Counted from the stretch's first letter, positions 23,296 to 32,372 are shown. The stretch: DNA of 64,000 nucleotides from Rhodococcus sp. ARC_M5 (GCF_022810405.1 NZ_JALGQE010000008.1:186001-250000), one strand, 5' to 3'. The notes: generated by a model not told the origin, from the letters alone. Numbers and translations: made by a program.

Positions 23296-23919
23296 GTGAG
23301 CCTTGCCCAGGATGAACGTTCTCAAATGGTCCAGACCCTTCTCGACGTGGGTCCCGATGCGCCGACGCTGTGCGGTGAGTGGACAGCGGCCGATCTGGCG
23401 GCGCATCTCGTCGTCCGGGAGCGACGCCTGGACGCCTCGCCGGGCATATTCCTGTCGCCGCTCGCGGGGTACACGGAGCGGGTCCAGCGATCCGTGGCGA
23501 ACAAGCCGTTCACCTCCGTGGTGGAGGACGTACGGACGGGGCCGCCCATGTGGTCGCCGTTCGCACTGCTCGATCCATTGATCAATCTCGGTGAGATGTT
23601 CGTTCATCACGAGGATCTGCGCCGGGCCGGCGAGAGTTGGACGCGTCGAGTACTGCCGACCGCGGTGGAAACGCGTCTGTGGCCGCAGGTTCGTTTGATA
23701 GGACGGGCCGGACACCGCTCCGCGCCGATTCCGGTGCACGTCCGCACCCCGGACGGCCGCACCGCCACGTTCAAGGGTGGGTCGGGCCCGGGCGTGACCG
23801 TGGTGGGGGAGCCGTCGGAACTGTTGCTCTACGCGTTCGGGCGGGACCAGATCGAGGTGCTGTACGAGGGTTCGGCAGATGATGTCGCCGCTGTGAAGGC
23901 GCTCGATCTGAGCTTCTGA
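23296..23919 (+). CDS. TIGR03085-family metal-binding protein (DinB/MPI-like)
   Basis: Protein of 207 residues in the actinobacterial TIGR03085 group, related to mycothiol-dependent maleylpyruvate isomerase and DinB-fold proteins. The N-terminal four-helix region has LDVGPDAPTLCGEWTAADLAAHLVVRERR, where His is a likely metal ligand, and further on GEMFVHHEDLRRAG gives two more histidines. A small beta domain follows. The frame is open back to 23128, but GTG 23296 follows a -10 box and matches the usual N terminus. The role is unknown; thiol-dependent chemistry is suggested by the family only. Confidence 0.75.
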   Translation: MSLAQDERSQMVQTLLDVGPDAPTLCGEWTAADLAAHLVVRERRLDASPGIFLSPLAGYTERVQRSVANKPFTSVVEDVRTGPPMWSPFALLDPLINLGEMFVHHEDLRRAGESWTRRVLPTAVETRLWPQVRLIGRAGHRSAPIPVHVRTPDGRTATFKGGSGPGVTVVGEPSELLLYAFGRDQIEVLYEGSADDVAAVKALDLSF

Positions 23920-23976
23920 CACATTCGCCTCCGCTGTTACTGGTGTTGCGGATGGTTTCGACGGGGCTGTTGCGAC

Positions 23977-23982
23977 TAGCCT
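23977..23982 (+). promoter_or_regulatory. -10 box (TAGCCT), leaderless promoter of ftsK
   Basis: TAGCCT ends 6 bases before the ATG at 23989. The intervening GGGGGC could weakly mimic a ribosome binding site but is too close to the start. Confidence 0.55.
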
Positions 23983-23988
23983 GGGGGC

Positions 23989-26676
23989 ATGGCAGGAAAG
24001 ACCAGCACCTCCACCGCCAGGGCCGGATCCAGCGGATCCGGCTCCTCGCGCGCGTCCGGCACCGCCCGTAAATCCGGCGGTGTACGCACCGCGCGCACCG
24101 TCACCACGCCGAAGAAGCCGACCGCGCCGCGCAACCCGGCGACGTCTCGGGCGAACGCATCCTCCCGCGGCAAGGCCCCCGCCAGGGGCTCGTCGACGGC
24201 TCGGCGGCCTGCGGCGAAGAAGAAGTCACGCGGTGCCCTCGATGCGATCGGGCGAGGCATTGCGTCCACCTGGTCGATGGCGGCCCGTGGAGTCGGTGCC
24301 ACGACCCGGACCGTGAGCAAAGCTGCCGACATCGAGCACGGCCACCGTCGGGACGGAATCGCTCTCGGACTGATCGCCGTCAGTGTGGTCGTCGCCGCGA
24401 GTGTGTGGTTGAGCGCCGGGGGACCGGTCGGCACATGGATCGAGGTGGGTATCCGCGCCGTCATCGGCGAGGCCGGTTACGTCGCACCCGTGCTCGGTGT
24501 CGCAATCGCCGTGGTTCTGATGCGTTCCGAACCGAATCCCGAGGTGCGTCCGCGGCTGGTCCTGGGCTCGATCCTGCTCGGCTTGCCGATCCTCGGACTG
24601 TGGCACATGGCCGCCGGTTCACCGACCGACGCCGCAGGCCGATCCGAGGGCGCGGGCTTCATCGGATACGTCGCAGGCGGACCCATCGCCGACGGCCTCA
24701 CCGTGTGGCTGGCCGTGCCGTTGCTGCTGCTCGCCGCTTTGTTCGGAGTGCTCCTGCTCACCGGTACCACCGTGCGCGACGTGCCTGACCGGATGCGTGC
24801 ACTGTTCGGAACCGACAGCCGCGGCGACGAATACGACGAGTACGACCCGGCCGACTTCGGCTCCGAGTTCGGTGACGAAGGCTACGGCGACTACGACAGC
24901 AACTTCGATGCCGACGGCTACCCGGTCCACGGCACCGTCGACCCGCACGACAACTACCCGACCGAGGAATACATCCCGGTCGCCAAGCCGTCGCGTGCGC
25001 GCAAGACCCCGCCGCCCGAGGCCGCCACCGAGGTCATCGCGCCCGCCGTCGCTGTCCCCGCACCTGCCCCCGAGCCGGTCACGCCCCCGCGGCCGAAGCC
25101 CAAGCCCATCGTGAAGGCGGCCGAACCGAAGCAGGCGGCCGAGGACGACAAGATCGTCGTCGATCGCGTCGTCGACGGTGATTACACGCTTCCGTCGTTG
25201 TCGCTGCTGATCGACGGTGACCCGCCCAAGACCCGCAGCCAGGCGAACGACGCCATGATCGAGGCCATCTCCGAGGTACTCGAACAGTTCAAGATCGATG
25301 CTGCCGTCACCGGTTTCACCCGCGGACCGACGGTCACGCGCTACGAGGTGGAGCTCGGACCCGGCGTCAAGGTCGAGAAGATCACGGCGCTTGCGCGCAA
25401 CATCGCCTATGCGGTGGCCACGGACAACGTGCGCCTGCTCGCGCCGATCCCGGGCAAGTCGGCGGTCGGGATCGAGGTGCCCAACTCCGATCGCGAGATG
25501 GTCCGCCTGGCCGACGTGCTCACTGCGCCGTCCACGCGCAAGGATCACCATCCGCTGGTGATCGGACTGGGCAAGGACATCGAGGGCGACTTCGTCAGCG
25601 CCAACCTCGCGAAGATGCCGCACTTGCTGGTGGCCGGATCCACCGGTTCCGGTAAGTCGAGTTTCGTGAACTCGATGCTCGTCTCGCTGCTGGCGCGAGC
25701 GACGCCGGACGAAGTGCGAATGATCCTGATCGACCCGAAGATGGTGGAGCTGACGCCGTACGAAGGCATTCCGCACCTCATCACCCCGATCATTACGCAG
25801 CCGAAGAAGGCTGCTGCGGCCCTGGCCTGGCTCGTCGAGGAGATGGAGCAGCGCTACCAGGACATGCAGATCAACAAGGTTCGGCACATCGACGACTTCA
25901 ACAAGAAGGTGCGCTCCGGCGAGATCACCGCGCCGCTGGGCAGCGAACGCGTCTACCGGCCGTACCCGTACATCCTCGCGATCGTCGACGAGCTCGCCGA
26001 CCTGATGATGACCGCCCCGCGCGACGTCGAGGAAGCGATCGTGCGGATCACACAGAAGGCGCGCGCCGCCGGCATCCACCTGGTACTGGCCACCCAGCGC
26101 CCGTCCGTCGACGTCGTCACCGGTCTGATCAAGACGAACGTGCCGTCGCGTCTGGCCTTCGCCACCTCGTCACTGACCGACTCCCGCGTCATCCTGGATC
26201 AGCCGGGGGCGGAGAAGCTGATCGGTATGGGCGATGCGCTGTTCCTGCCGATGGGTGCGGGCAAGCCGACGCGTCTACAGGGTGCGTTCATCACCGACGA
26301 GGAAATCGCTGCCGTCGTCGACTTCGCCAAGAACCAGGCCGAGCCCGAGTACAACGACACCGTGACCGCGGCGAAGGTCTCCGACAAGAAGGATGTGGAC
26401 CCGGACATCGGTGACGATCTCGACGTGCTGTTGCAGGCGGTCGAGTTGGTCGTGACGAGTCAGTTCGGTTCGACGTCGATGCTGCAGCGCAAGCTCAGAG
26501 TCGGCTTCGCCAAGGCCGGGCGATTGATGGACTTGATGGAGAACCGAGGAGTGGTGGGACCGAGCGAGGGATCGAAGGCCCGCGAGGTGCTCGTCAAACC
26601 CGACGAGCTCGACGGTCTGCTGTGGTCGATCAAGGGCGGCGACCCGGACGAACAACCGGCGTCCGACGAGTTCTGA
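23989..26676 (+). CDS. ftsK: DNA translocase FtsK/SpoIIIE
   Basis: Membrane-anchored DNA motor of 895 residues that clears chromosome termini through the closing septum. A basic Ser/Ala/Arg-rich N terminus (1-95) precedes four membrane segments (about 120-255). An acidic, proline-rich linker follows (about 260-390, with an Asp/Tyr-rich run near 280-300). The motor has Walker [10 protein letters not shown] near residue 550, Walker [14 protein letters not shown] and [16 protein letters not shown]. The C-terminal winged-helix gamma domain ([25 protein letters not shown]) should read chromosome polarity sequences. It is a stand-alone gene ended by a strong hairpin. Confidence 0.96.
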   Translation: MAGKTSTSTARAGSSGSGSSRASGTARKSGGVRTARTVTTPKKPTAPRNPATSRANASSRGKAPARGSSTARRPAAKKKSRGALDAIGRGIASTWSMAARGVGATTRTVSKAADIEHGHRRDGIALGLIAVSVVVAASVWLSAGGPVGTWIEVGIRAVIGEAGYVAPVLGVAIAVVLMRSEPNPEVRPRLVLGSILLGLPILGLWHMAAGSPTDAAGRSEGAGFIGYVAGGPIADGLTVWLAVPLLLLAALFGVLLLTGTTVRDVPDRMRALFGTDSRGDEYDEYDPADFGSEFGDEGYGDYDSNFDADGYPVHGTVDPHDNYPTEEYIPVAKPSRARKTPPPEAATEVIAPAVAVPAPAPEPVTPPRPKPKPIVKAAEPKQAAEDDKIVVDRVVDGDYTLPSLSLLIDGDPPKTRSQANDAMIEAISEVLEQFKIDAAVTGFTRGPTVTRYEVELGPGVKVEKITALARNIAYAVATDNVRLLAPIPGKSAVGIEVPNSDREMVRLADVLTAPSTRKDHHPLVIGLGKDIEGDFVSANLAKMPHLLVAGSTGSGKSSFVNSMLVSLLARATPDEVRMILIDPKMVELTPYEGIPHLITPIITQPKKAAAALAWLVEEMEQRYQDMQINKVRHIDDFNKKVRSGEITAPLGSERVYRPYPYILAIVDELADLMMTAPRDVEEAIVRITQKARAAGIHLVLATQRPSVDVVTGLIKTNVPSRLAFATSSLTDSRVILDQPGAEKLIGMGDALFLPMGAGKPTRLQGAFITDEEIAAVVDFAKNQAEPEYNDTVTAAKVSDKKDVDPDIGDDLDVLLQAVELVVTSQFGSTSMLQRKLRVGFAKAGRLMDLMENRGVVGPSEGSKAREVLVKPDELDGLLWSIKGGDPDEQPASDEF

Positions 26677-26691
26677 TCTCGCCTCGATCGT

Positions 26692-26740
26692 GGTGAATGG
26701 ACCACTGCAGCCGTCTCGGCGGGGCAGTGGTCCATTCACC
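26692..26740. terminator. Long hairpin terminator between ftsK and the YciI gene
   Basis: Perfect 17-base arms GGTGAATGGACCACTGC (26692-26708) and GCAGTGGTCCATTCACC (26724-26740) flank a 15-base loop that can itself pair. It lies between convergent genes and probably ends both transcripts, although there is no T run. Confidence 0.65.
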
Positions 26741-26761
26741 CGAGCCGGGTGAGCAGGCCGA

Positions 26762-27046
26762 TCAGGACGTGAATGTGCCCATCACAGGTGTCCACTCGTG
26801 GAACGTCGCCGACTCGATCAGATTCTCGACTGCGAACGGGTCCTGGGCGAACAGTGTCTCGACGGTGGCGGCATCGGGGCCGTCCACCAGCAGCAACGCT
26901 CCGCTGCCGTCGGCGTACGGGCCGCTCGAGACCAAGGTCTTGCGTTCGAGCAGGTCGGCCAACCATGCACGATGGGCAGCGCGGTGAGTGTCGCGACCGT
27001 CCGTGGTGGTGGGCGAGTAGGTGTAGCTGACGGCGATCAGGGGCAT
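26762..27046 (-). CDS. YciI-family protein
   Basis: Small ferredoxin-like-fold protein of 94 residues: MPLIAVSYTYSPTTTDGRDT, then HRAWLADLLERKTLVSSGPYADGSGALLL and a C-terminal FHEWTPVMG. The His-Asp features and SGPY stretch are those of YciI proteins, whose general role is unclear. The frame extends upstream to 27079, but ATG 27046 has GGAAGAGAG just upstream and the fold begins there. It lies 40 bases downstream of argA on the same strand and may be co-transcribed with it. Confidence 0.8.
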   Translation of the reverse strand: MPLIAVSYTYSPTTTDGRDTHRAAHRAWLADLLERKTLVSSGPYADGSGALLLVDGPDAATVETLFAQDPFAVENLIESATFHEWTPVMGTFTS

Positions 27047-27086
27047 GAGCTCTCTTCCGAATTCGGGGGTGGTCCGCAAAATTCTG

Positions 27087-27674
27087 TCAGAGCGACAGCA
27101 ACATTCGCGTGTTGCCCAGTGTGTTCGGTTTGACGAAGCTCAGGTCGAGGAATTCCGCGACGCCGGTGTCGTACGACCTGCACATCTCCGCGTATACCTC
27201 GGCGGTGACGGGGGTCCCGTCGATCTCGGCGAACCCGTGCCGGGAGAAGAAGTCCACCTCGAAGGTCAGCACGAACACCTTCTGCAGCGCCAGTTCCCGG
27301 GCGACCTCGATGAGTTTCGCGACGATCAGGTGGCCGGCACCGTGCCCCTTCGCTGCGGGGTCGACGGCGACGGTACGAACCTCGCCCAGATCGGCCCAGA
27401 GCACGTGCAGCGCTCCGCAGCCGATGATCTCGCCGTCACGCTCGGCAATCCAGAATTCCTGCACCGCCTCGTACAGGGTGACGAGGTTCTTCTCGAGGAG
27501 AATGCGTCCGGCGTAAATGTCGATCAACCGCTTGATCTCGGGAATGTCGGAGGTCCTGGCTCGGCGCACGACGAGGGTGCCGTCGTGCGCGGACCCACGA
27601 TTCGCGATGTCGGAATGCACGTCGGATTCGGGATGCGCGGTGTCGCGACTCGCCCGATTCGGCCCAGAAGTCAT
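27087..27674 (-). CDS. argA: Amino-acid (glutamate) N-acetyltransferase
   Basis: GNAT acetyltransferase of 195 residues, the short ArgA type described in M. tuberculosis (Rv2747). It acetylates glutamate or glutamine to start arginine biosynthesis. Conserved stretches are VVRRARTSDIPEIKRLIDIYAG, ILLEKNLVTLYEAVQEFW, the acetyl-CoA loop VAVDPAAKGHGAGHLIV and the end SFVKPNTLGNTRM. ATG 27674 is chosen because a TACTGT -10 box lies 7 bases upstream; ATG 27692 is the alternative. About 35 extra residues, probably disordered, precede the domain. It is divergent from pgsA and convergent with ftsK, as in mycobacteria. Confidence 0.9.
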   Translation of the reverse strand: MTSGPNRASRDTAHPESDVHSDIANRGSAHDGTLVVRRARTSDIPEIKRLIDIYAGRILLEKNLVTLYEAVQEFWIAERDGEIIGCGALHVLWADLGEVRTVAVDPAAKGHGAGHLIVAKLIEVARELALQKVFVLTFEVDFFSRHGFAEIDGTPVTAEVYAEMCRSYDTGVAEFLDLSFVKPNTLGNTRMLLSL

Positions 27675-27681
27675 GTGGTGA

Positions 27682-27687
27682 ACAGTA
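27682..27687 (-). promoter_or_regulatory. -10 box (TACTGT), leaderless promoter of argA
   Basis: On the minus strand TACTGT is followed by 7 bases and the ATG at 27674. Confidence 0.48.
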
Positions 27688-27814
27688 GTCATTCCCTCAA
27701 CCGATAAACTTTTCGTGTGTGGTTCTGTGAGGTGTGTCCCCGTCTCGGCGGGTCGGTGCTGCGCGAAAGCCGACACATCGGCGGATGCGCCGTCCGCGGC
27801 TCGGGAGTTCGGCG

Positions 27815-28507
27815 ATGAACGGGCCGGTAGCGCCCGATCACGGTGTCCCGACCAGCGGCAAAGTGCCAGGCAACGGTGAACCCGGTACTGGAAGTGTCTC
27901 GCGAGGCTCGGAACTACCTCACGGCAACGCCACCTCCGGACCGGTGACAGACGTACCGTTGCTCAATATCGCCAACGTACTGACGGTGCTCCGTATCGCC
28001 TTGGTTCCAGTCTTTCTTGCGGCGCTCTTCGTCGGCGACGGCCACGACACGTCGTGGCGGCTCGGCGCAACCGCGATCTTCGCTGTCGCCGCCATCACCG
28101 ACCGCATCGACGGCCAGCTGGCTCGCAAGTACGGTCTCGTCACCGATTTCGGGAAGATGGCCGACCCCATTGCGGACAAGGCCTTGATCGGTGCTGCGCT
28201 CGTCGGACTGTCGATGTTGGGCGAGCTCTCCTGGTGGGTGACGGTGATCATCGCGGTGCGGGAAATCGGCATCACGGCCGTGCGGTTCGCCGTCATCCGC
28301 CACGGCGTCATCCCCGCAGGACGTGGTGGGAAGGTCAAGACGCTGGTGCAGACATTCGCGATCGGTGTGTATCTGTGCCCGCTGCCGTCCGTCGTCGATC
28401 CCGTCGCGGTTGCCCTGATGGCTCTGGCGGTACTGCTGACCGCTTACACCGGCTTGGATTACGTGGTGCAGGCGGTTCGCTTGCGCCGAGGCGTGTCCTC
28501 GACGTGA
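27815..28507 (+). CDS. pgsA: CDP-alcohol phosphatidyltransferase (PgsA type)
   Basis: Integral membrane enzyme of 230 residues. The CDP-alcohol phosphotransferase motif DG(x)2AR(x)8G(x)3D(x)3D is complete, as DGQLARKYGLVTDFG followed by KMADPIAD. It probably makes phosphatidylglycerol phosphate from CDP-diacylglycerol and glycerol 3-phosphate, and corresponds to mycobacterial pgsA3. The first 50 residues are a polar extension before the first helix (LLNIANVLTVLRI). The frame is open to 27734; ATG 27815 with GGGAG 7 bases upstream is preferred. It lies just upstream of the clgR-psp cluster. Confidence 0.88.
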   Translation: MNGPVAPDHGVPTSGKVPGNGEPGTGSVSRGSELPHGNATSGPVTDVPLLNIANVLTVLRIALVPVFLAALFVGDGHDTSWRLGATAIFAVAAITDRIDGQLARKYGLVTDFGKMADPIADKALIGAALVGLSMLGELSWWVTVIIAVREIGITAVRFAVIRHGVIPAGRGGKVKTLVQTFAIGVYLCPLPSVVDPVAVALMALAVLLTAYTGLDYVVQAVRLRRGVSST

Positions 28508-28640
28508 GCGGACGTGGGGGAGCGGCGGTGGCGGCCGGAGTGTGTGCGAGCGCGCCGTCGGACGTTTCGCCGGGATACAGTCGTGACAGCCGTGTCGGAG
28601 CAGCTTCGGCGCATGTTGGAGTGAATGGGGATATAGGGTC

Positions 28641-28668
28641 GGGAACCAATCGGACCGAGTGGGACGTT
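28641..28668 (+). promoter_or_regulatory. Sigma-E/ECF-type promoter of clgR
   Basis: GGGAACC (28641-28647) and CGTT (28665-28668) are 17 bases apart, matching the GGAACC-N16-18-CGTT layout of mycobacterial sigma-E promoters. It lies about 90 bases before the clgR ATG. In M. tuberculosis this operon is known to depend on sigma E. Promoter activity here is inferred. Confidence 0.65.
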
Positions 28669-28759
28669 GAACATCGTGACGGCTCCGGACGAACGAGATA
28701 TGAACGTTGTCGTCGCGACGGCACAGCCGTCGACACGAACACCAACGAGGAGGAGCGAG

Positions 28760-29101
28760 ATGGCGCTGCTATTGCGTGAAGCACTCGGCGACAGTCTGCG
28801 GCGTACTCGCGTCGCACAGAGCCGAACCCTGCGTGAAGTCTCCAACACCGCGCGCGTCAGCCTCGGTTACCTCTCCGAGGTGGAACGTGGCCGCAAGGAG
28901 GCGTCGAGCGAACTCCTCGCCGCGATCTGCGATGCCCTCGCCGTCCCGCTCGCGGATGTCATGAGCGATGTCAGCGTGACACTGTCCGACGCATCCACCG
29001 CCGCGGCACTACGCGACGAGGCTGTCGTAGCGACCCGCATCGATGGCGATACTCGCGTCGTGATTCCGGCACCTGCTGCCAGAGCTCTCGCTGCCGCCTA
29101 A
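28760..29101 (+). CDS. clgR: ClgR, XRE-family regulator of Clp protease and psp genes
   Basis: Helix-turn-helix activator of 113 residues. The HTH is [35 protein letters not shown]. In relatives ClgR activates clpP/clpC genes and, in mycobacteria, its own operon with pspA. ATG 28760 is preceded by GAGGAGGAG; the upstream part of the frame (from 28667) is not conserved in the family. The protein ends in ALAAA, similar to the ssrA-type LAA tail by which ClpP degrades ClgR in Streptomyces. Envelope stress therefore probably acts both at the promoter and through protein stability. Confidence 0.93.
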   Translation: MALLLREALGDSLRRTRVAQSRTLREVSNTARVSLGYLSEVERGRKEASSELLAAICDALAVPLADVMSDVSVTLSDASTAAALRDEAVVATRIDGDTRVVIPAPAARALAAA

Positions 29102-29246
29102 GATCGGAAAAGTACCCAGTTTCCATTCTCGACTCAGACCACGCACCCGACTTTTCTCAGCACGGACAGGTTAATTTCGGTCACTGCGAGAGCAGCCGAC
29201 CCGTACGCGGCCACCGCGGCGCAACAGATGGAGGCAGGACCACCCC

Positions 29247-30056
29247 ATGGCTAATCCTTTCGTCAAAGCCTGGAAGTACATGATGGCGCTCTTCAATTCC
29301 AAGATCGACGAGAAGGCCGACCCCAAAGTTCAGATCCAGCAGGCTATCGAAGACGCACAGCGGCAGCATCAGGCTCTGTCCCAGCAGGCCGCGTCCGTCA
29401 TCGGTAATCAGCGCCAGCTCGAGATGAAGCTCAGCCGGCAGCTGGACGAGGTCGAGAAGCTCAACGCCAACGCTCGACAAGCGGTGACGCTGGCCGATCA
29501 GGCCGCCACCGCAGGCGACATCGAGAAGGCCACGCAATACACGAACGCCGCCGAGGCATTCGCCGCGCAGCTCGTGACCGCGGAACAGAGCGTCGAGGAC
29601 CTCAAAGTCCTGCACGACCAGTCTCTGCAGGCTGCCACCCAGGCCAAGAAGGCCGTCGAGCAGAACGCCATGGCTCTACAGTCCAAGGTCGCGGAGCGCA
29701 CCAAACTGCTCAGCCAGCTCGAGCAGGCGAAGATGCAGGAGAAGGTCAGCGAATCCCTGCGGTCGATGGACAGCACCCTGTCCGCGCCCGGTAACACCCC
29801 GAGCCTCGACGCTGTGCGCGACAAGATCGAACGTCGGTACGCAGATGCACTGGGATCCGCTGAGCTGGCCCAGAACACGGTGTCCGGTCGCATGATGGAG
29901 GTCCAGCAGGCATCCGTGCAGATGGCGGGTCACAGTCGACTGGAACAGATCCGTGCATCGATGGCAGGCGATTCTCTCCCGTCGGGCAATGCCGCGGCGA
30001 AGCCATCGATTGCCAAGTCCCCGGACTCGACGCCCGAGCCTCCGGCTCAGGCGTGA
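29247..30056 (+). CDS. pspA: PspA/IM30-family envelope-stress protein
   Basis: Long coiled-coil protein of 269 residues beginning [20 protein letters not shown], whose amphipathic N-terminal helix contacts damaged membrane. Residues about 25-215 are heptad-rich ([20 protein letters not shown] and onward), and a low-complexity Pro/Ser tail closes the protein. It corresponds to the mycobacterial 35-kDa antigen Rv2744c. It forms membrane-stabilising scaffolds in the cytoplasm and in mycobacteria binds ClgR to hold it in check. The gap from clgR is 145 bases and shows no obvious promoter, so read-through from the sigma-E promoter is likely. Confidence 0.94.
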   Translation: MANPFVKAWKYMMALFNSKIDEKADPKVQIQQAIEDAQRQHQALSQQAASVIGNQRQLEMKLSRQLDEVEKLNANARQAVTLADQAATAGDIEKATQYTNAAEAFAAQLVTAEQSVEDLKVLHDQSLQAATQAKKAVEQNAMALQSKVAERTKLLSQLEQAKMQEKVSESLRSMDSTLSAPGNTPSLDAVRDKIERRYADALGSAELAQNTVSGRMMEVQQASVQMAGHSRLEQIRASMAGDSLPSGNAAAKPSIAKSPDSTPEPPAQA

Positions 30057-30098
30057 TCGATCGAACGAAGAGTTCGCCCTCCTGACGGCACCGCGGAC

Positions 30099-30968
30099 AT
30101 GGGTAGAAGAGAACACGAACCCGGCCGGTCGCGTAAGCGGCCGGCCGTTTCGCTCGATCGAGACTCCGTGACCGCTGCGGTCACGGAGTCCGGCGCAGTG
30201 GTGAAATCCTTGGCGGAGTCCGCACGTAGTGTCGGCACCTCGATTCTCGACGCTGCCGGTCGGCGAAAGGACCCCCGCGTCAAGCATCTGAAGAAGATCC
30301 GTCGGGCCAGAAGCCGCGGAATCAGATTCGGGGCAGCGTCCACGACGACGGCAGTGGGAACCGCGGGGATGGCCGTTCTGTCGGCCCCGGAGTGGACTCT
30401 GTTCGTCGGCGGCGGTGGCGCTGCGCTCATGGCCGTCCCAGCGGCGTTCGCTGTCACGCGGTTGCGGCGTCTTCGGTCGCAACCGGTGCCCGTGGGCCTA
30501 CCGACCAAGCGCGCGTTGCCGCAGCGTGGATCTGCTGCGTACGGGTCCATGAGCCGGTTGGCCGGGGCCGAGCAGAGCTTGTTCGAGCTGCTGGGAATCC
30601 TGGCCAGGTCCGAGACGATCGGGGCCGACGATGTCGAAGAGATGATCGGTGTGACCTCCGCTGCGGCCCGGAGTCTCGAAGGGGTCGCTGTCGACATCGC
30701 GGCTCTGGAGCGTGCCGGTGCGGCGAGCGCCTTCACCCGTGAACATCTGCGTGACGGAATCGCCTCGGCTGCAGCCCAACTCGCGACCGGAGTCGATCAG
30801 TACGAACAGCTCGTCGCGGCAGCAGCGCGGATGACCGGGCCGGCCGGATCGGCGTCGACGACAGTGGTCGAATCGCACCGACGTGAGCTGTCGTCCGCGA
30901 CGGATCGACTGCAGGGATGGGCGGAGGCGCTCACCGAAATCGAGGAGATCCGCTCGCGGCACCGCTGA
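30099..30968 (+). CDS. pspM: PspM, membrane partner of the Psp system
   Basis: Membrane protein of up to 289 residues matching mycobacterial PspM (Rv2743c), which recruits PspA/ClgR to the membrane. A basic stretch, KDPRVKHLKKIRRARSRG, is followed by two hydrophobic segments (TTTAVGTAGMAVLSA and WTLFVGGGGAALMAVPAAFAV). The C-terminal half is a cytosolic alpha-helical bundle. The start is uncertain: ATG 30099 lacks a ribosome binding site and the first codons include rare AGA AGA. GTG 30168 and GTG 30198 (GGAG 9 bases upstream) are alternatives, the last giving 256 residues. Two hairpins cover this uncertain region. Confidence 0.88.
   Translation: MGRREHEPGRSRKRPAVSLDRDSVTAAVTESGAVVKSLAESARSVGTSILDAAGRRKDPRVKHLKKIRRARSRGIRFGAASTTTAVGTAGMAVLSAPEWTLFVGGGGAALMAVPAAFAVTRLRRLRSQPVPVGLPTKRALPQRGSAAYGSMSRLAGAEQSLFELLGILARSETIGADDVEEMIGVTSAAARSLEGVAVDIAALERAGAASAFTREHLRDGIASAAAQLATGVDQYEQLVAAAARMTGPAGSASTTVVESHRRELSSATDRLQGWAEALTEIEEIRSRHR
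30123..30146 (+). terminator. Terminator-like hairpin between pspA and pspM
   Basis: GGCCGGTCGC and GCGGCCGGCC (one G-T wobble) close a GTAA tetraloop and are followed by GTTTCG. The hairpin lies 66 bases after pspA. If pspM starts at 30168 or 30198 it is an intergenic attenuator that would lower pspM relative to pspA. Confidence 0.5.
30162..30190 (+). repeat. Perfect 13-base inverted repeat covering a Shine-Dalgarno sequence
   Basis: GACTCCGTGACCG (30162-30174) and CGGTCACGGAGTC (30178-30190) flank a CTG loop. The right arm contains GGAG (30185-30188), the only plausible ribosome binding site for GTG 30198 of pspM, so folding would hide it. Confidence 0.6.
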
Positions 30969-31064
30969 GGATTTCAGGGTTCACCCGGATGTGGTCGGCG
31001 GGTTCCGGTGCGAGTATCGAAGTACGCGATACGACACGGTGCGCGGCGACGGCAGGAGCACTTC

Positions 31065-31238
31065 ATGTTCTGGAAAGTACTCGGATTCATCGTTCTGATC
31101 TGGATTGCGCTCGCGCTTCTGGGCAGCATCATCAAGGGTGTGTTCTGGCTGGTGGTGGCAGGCGCACTCGTGCTGGGTCTGGTGTGGTTGTACAGGGTCA
31201 TCTCGTCCGACAACGATCGCTCCTCCTCGAAGTTCTGA
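31065..31238 (+). CDS. Small two-helix membrane protein at the end of the psp cluster
   Basis: Protein of 57 residues, MFWKVLGFIVLIWIALALLG followed by a second helix and the polar tail SSDNDRSSSKF. ATG 31065 has GGAG 8 bases upstream; the open frame back to 31008 is not needed. It lies 96 bases after pspM on the same strand, where mycobacteria have pspN, but it does not resemble PspN. A Psp role (membrane sensing or PspA docking) is suggested by position only. Confidence 0.65.
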   Translation: MFWKVLGFIVLIWIALALLGSIIKGVFWLVVAGALVLGLVWLYRVISSDNDRSSSKF

Positions 31239-31250
31239 TCGGCAAGCCGC

Positions 31251-32150
31251 TCATCGTGCGCCGGGCGCGGAACCCCGAGCGACGAACACCCGCAGCGCCT
31301 GCGGTACGGAGTACGCGGTGACAGGCAGTTCGGCGATGCGCTCACCGTCTGCGTACGCGACGATGCCCTCGCACCGCAGGGTGACTCGCGTCGAGGTGTA
31401 GGTGTCGACCTCCGGCAGGTCGACGTGTGTTCCCCGGTAGAGAGTCGGTGACAGTCCGACCAGCCGGGTTCGACTCACTCCGCGGACGACGGTGATATCG
31501 AGGAGACCGTCGTCCAGCCGCGCGGACGGGCAGATGGCCATGCCTCCGCCGTAACTGCTGCCGTTTCCGACGGCCACCAAGGTGGCGTCGAGACGGAGCT
31601 CGGCATCGTCCATTTCGATCACGTACGAGAGCTTTCGGAGCGAAGCCAGCTGCAAGACCATGGCGGCGTTGTACCGCAGAGGTCCACGGGGCCATCGCAG
31701 TAGTCTTGCCCGCTCGGTGACCAGCGAGTCGAAGCCGCTGGACAGGACGGTGGCGAACCAGCGTTCGCCGATCCGACCGAGGTCGATTGTGCGAGTGAGG
31801 TTGTCGGCGACGATGTCGGCTGCGCGGGCAGCGTCGTCTCGTGGCAGTCCCAGTGCTCGGGCCAGATCGTTGCCGGTGCCGGCCGGAATGAGACCCATCG
31901 GGGTATCGGTGGCGGCGAGCACCTGAAGCACGAGGTTGACCAGTCCGTCGCCGCCGACCGCGACCACGGCGTCCGTGCCGGTTCCGACGGCTTTCTCCAG
32001 CAATGCCAATGCGTCCCCCGGCGTGCGCCCTTCGATGGCCGTGACGTTCAGTTCGCGCTCACGCAGGCGTGCGACAGCGCACCGTCCCAGCTGCGCTGCA
32101 CGCCCACCACCGGCCGCCGGATTGGTCAACACCGTCACCGAACGGGTCAT
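31251..32150 (-). CDS. Diacylglycerol/lipid kinase family protein
   Basis: Lipid kinase of 299 residues. SVTVLTNPAAGGGRA starts the domain, VVAVGGDGLVNLVLQ is the nucleotide-binding GGDG motif, and LIPAGTGNDLAR the second signature. YADGERIAELPV closes the beta-sandwich part. It phosphorylates diacylglycerol or a related lipid at the inner membrane, feeding phospholipid or phosphatidylinositol-mannoside synthesis. The frame is open far upstream (to 33455), which is antisense to other genes. ATG 32150 fits the domain start; ATG 32162 is an alternative. It diverges from a TetR gene, an arrangement resembling Rv2250c/Rv2252. Confidence 0.87.
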   Translation of the reverse strand: MTRSVTVLTNPAAGGGRAAQLGRCAVARLRERELNVTAIEGRTPGDALALLEKAVGTGTDAVVAVGGDGLVNLVLQVLAATDTPMGLIPAGTGNDLARALGLPRDDAARAADIVADNLTRTIDLGRIGERWFATVLSSGFDSLVTERARLLRWPRGPLRYNAAMVLQLASLRKLSYVIEMDDAELRLDATLVAVGNGSSYGGGMAICPSARLDDGLLDITVVRGVSRTRLVGLSPTLYRGTHVDLPEVDTYTSTRVTLRCEGIVAYADGERIAELPVTAYSVPQALRVFVARGSAPGAR

Positions 32151-32372
32151 GGTCGTATCCATTCGTCGGTCACATCGATCAGCTTGCCAGGGTTGACGAT
32201 TGCCGTGTCGGTGACCGAGTCGATTCCTCGTCAGCCGGCTGCGGCGTACATTTTCAGTGCGTGTTATCGGGGTCTTGGCGGCCGAATGTGCCCGTAATCG
32301 TGAGGTACTGTAACGAAAAGTTTGCTTGAACCCGCGGAACAGTCGCTTTGTCCGAATTGTGAAGGATGGCAC

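Noticed and set aside
28667-28759. Upstream extension of the clgR frame
   Set aside because: It begins on the sigma-E promoter's -10 region and is not part of the conserved protein; ATG 28760 has an excellent ribosome binding site.
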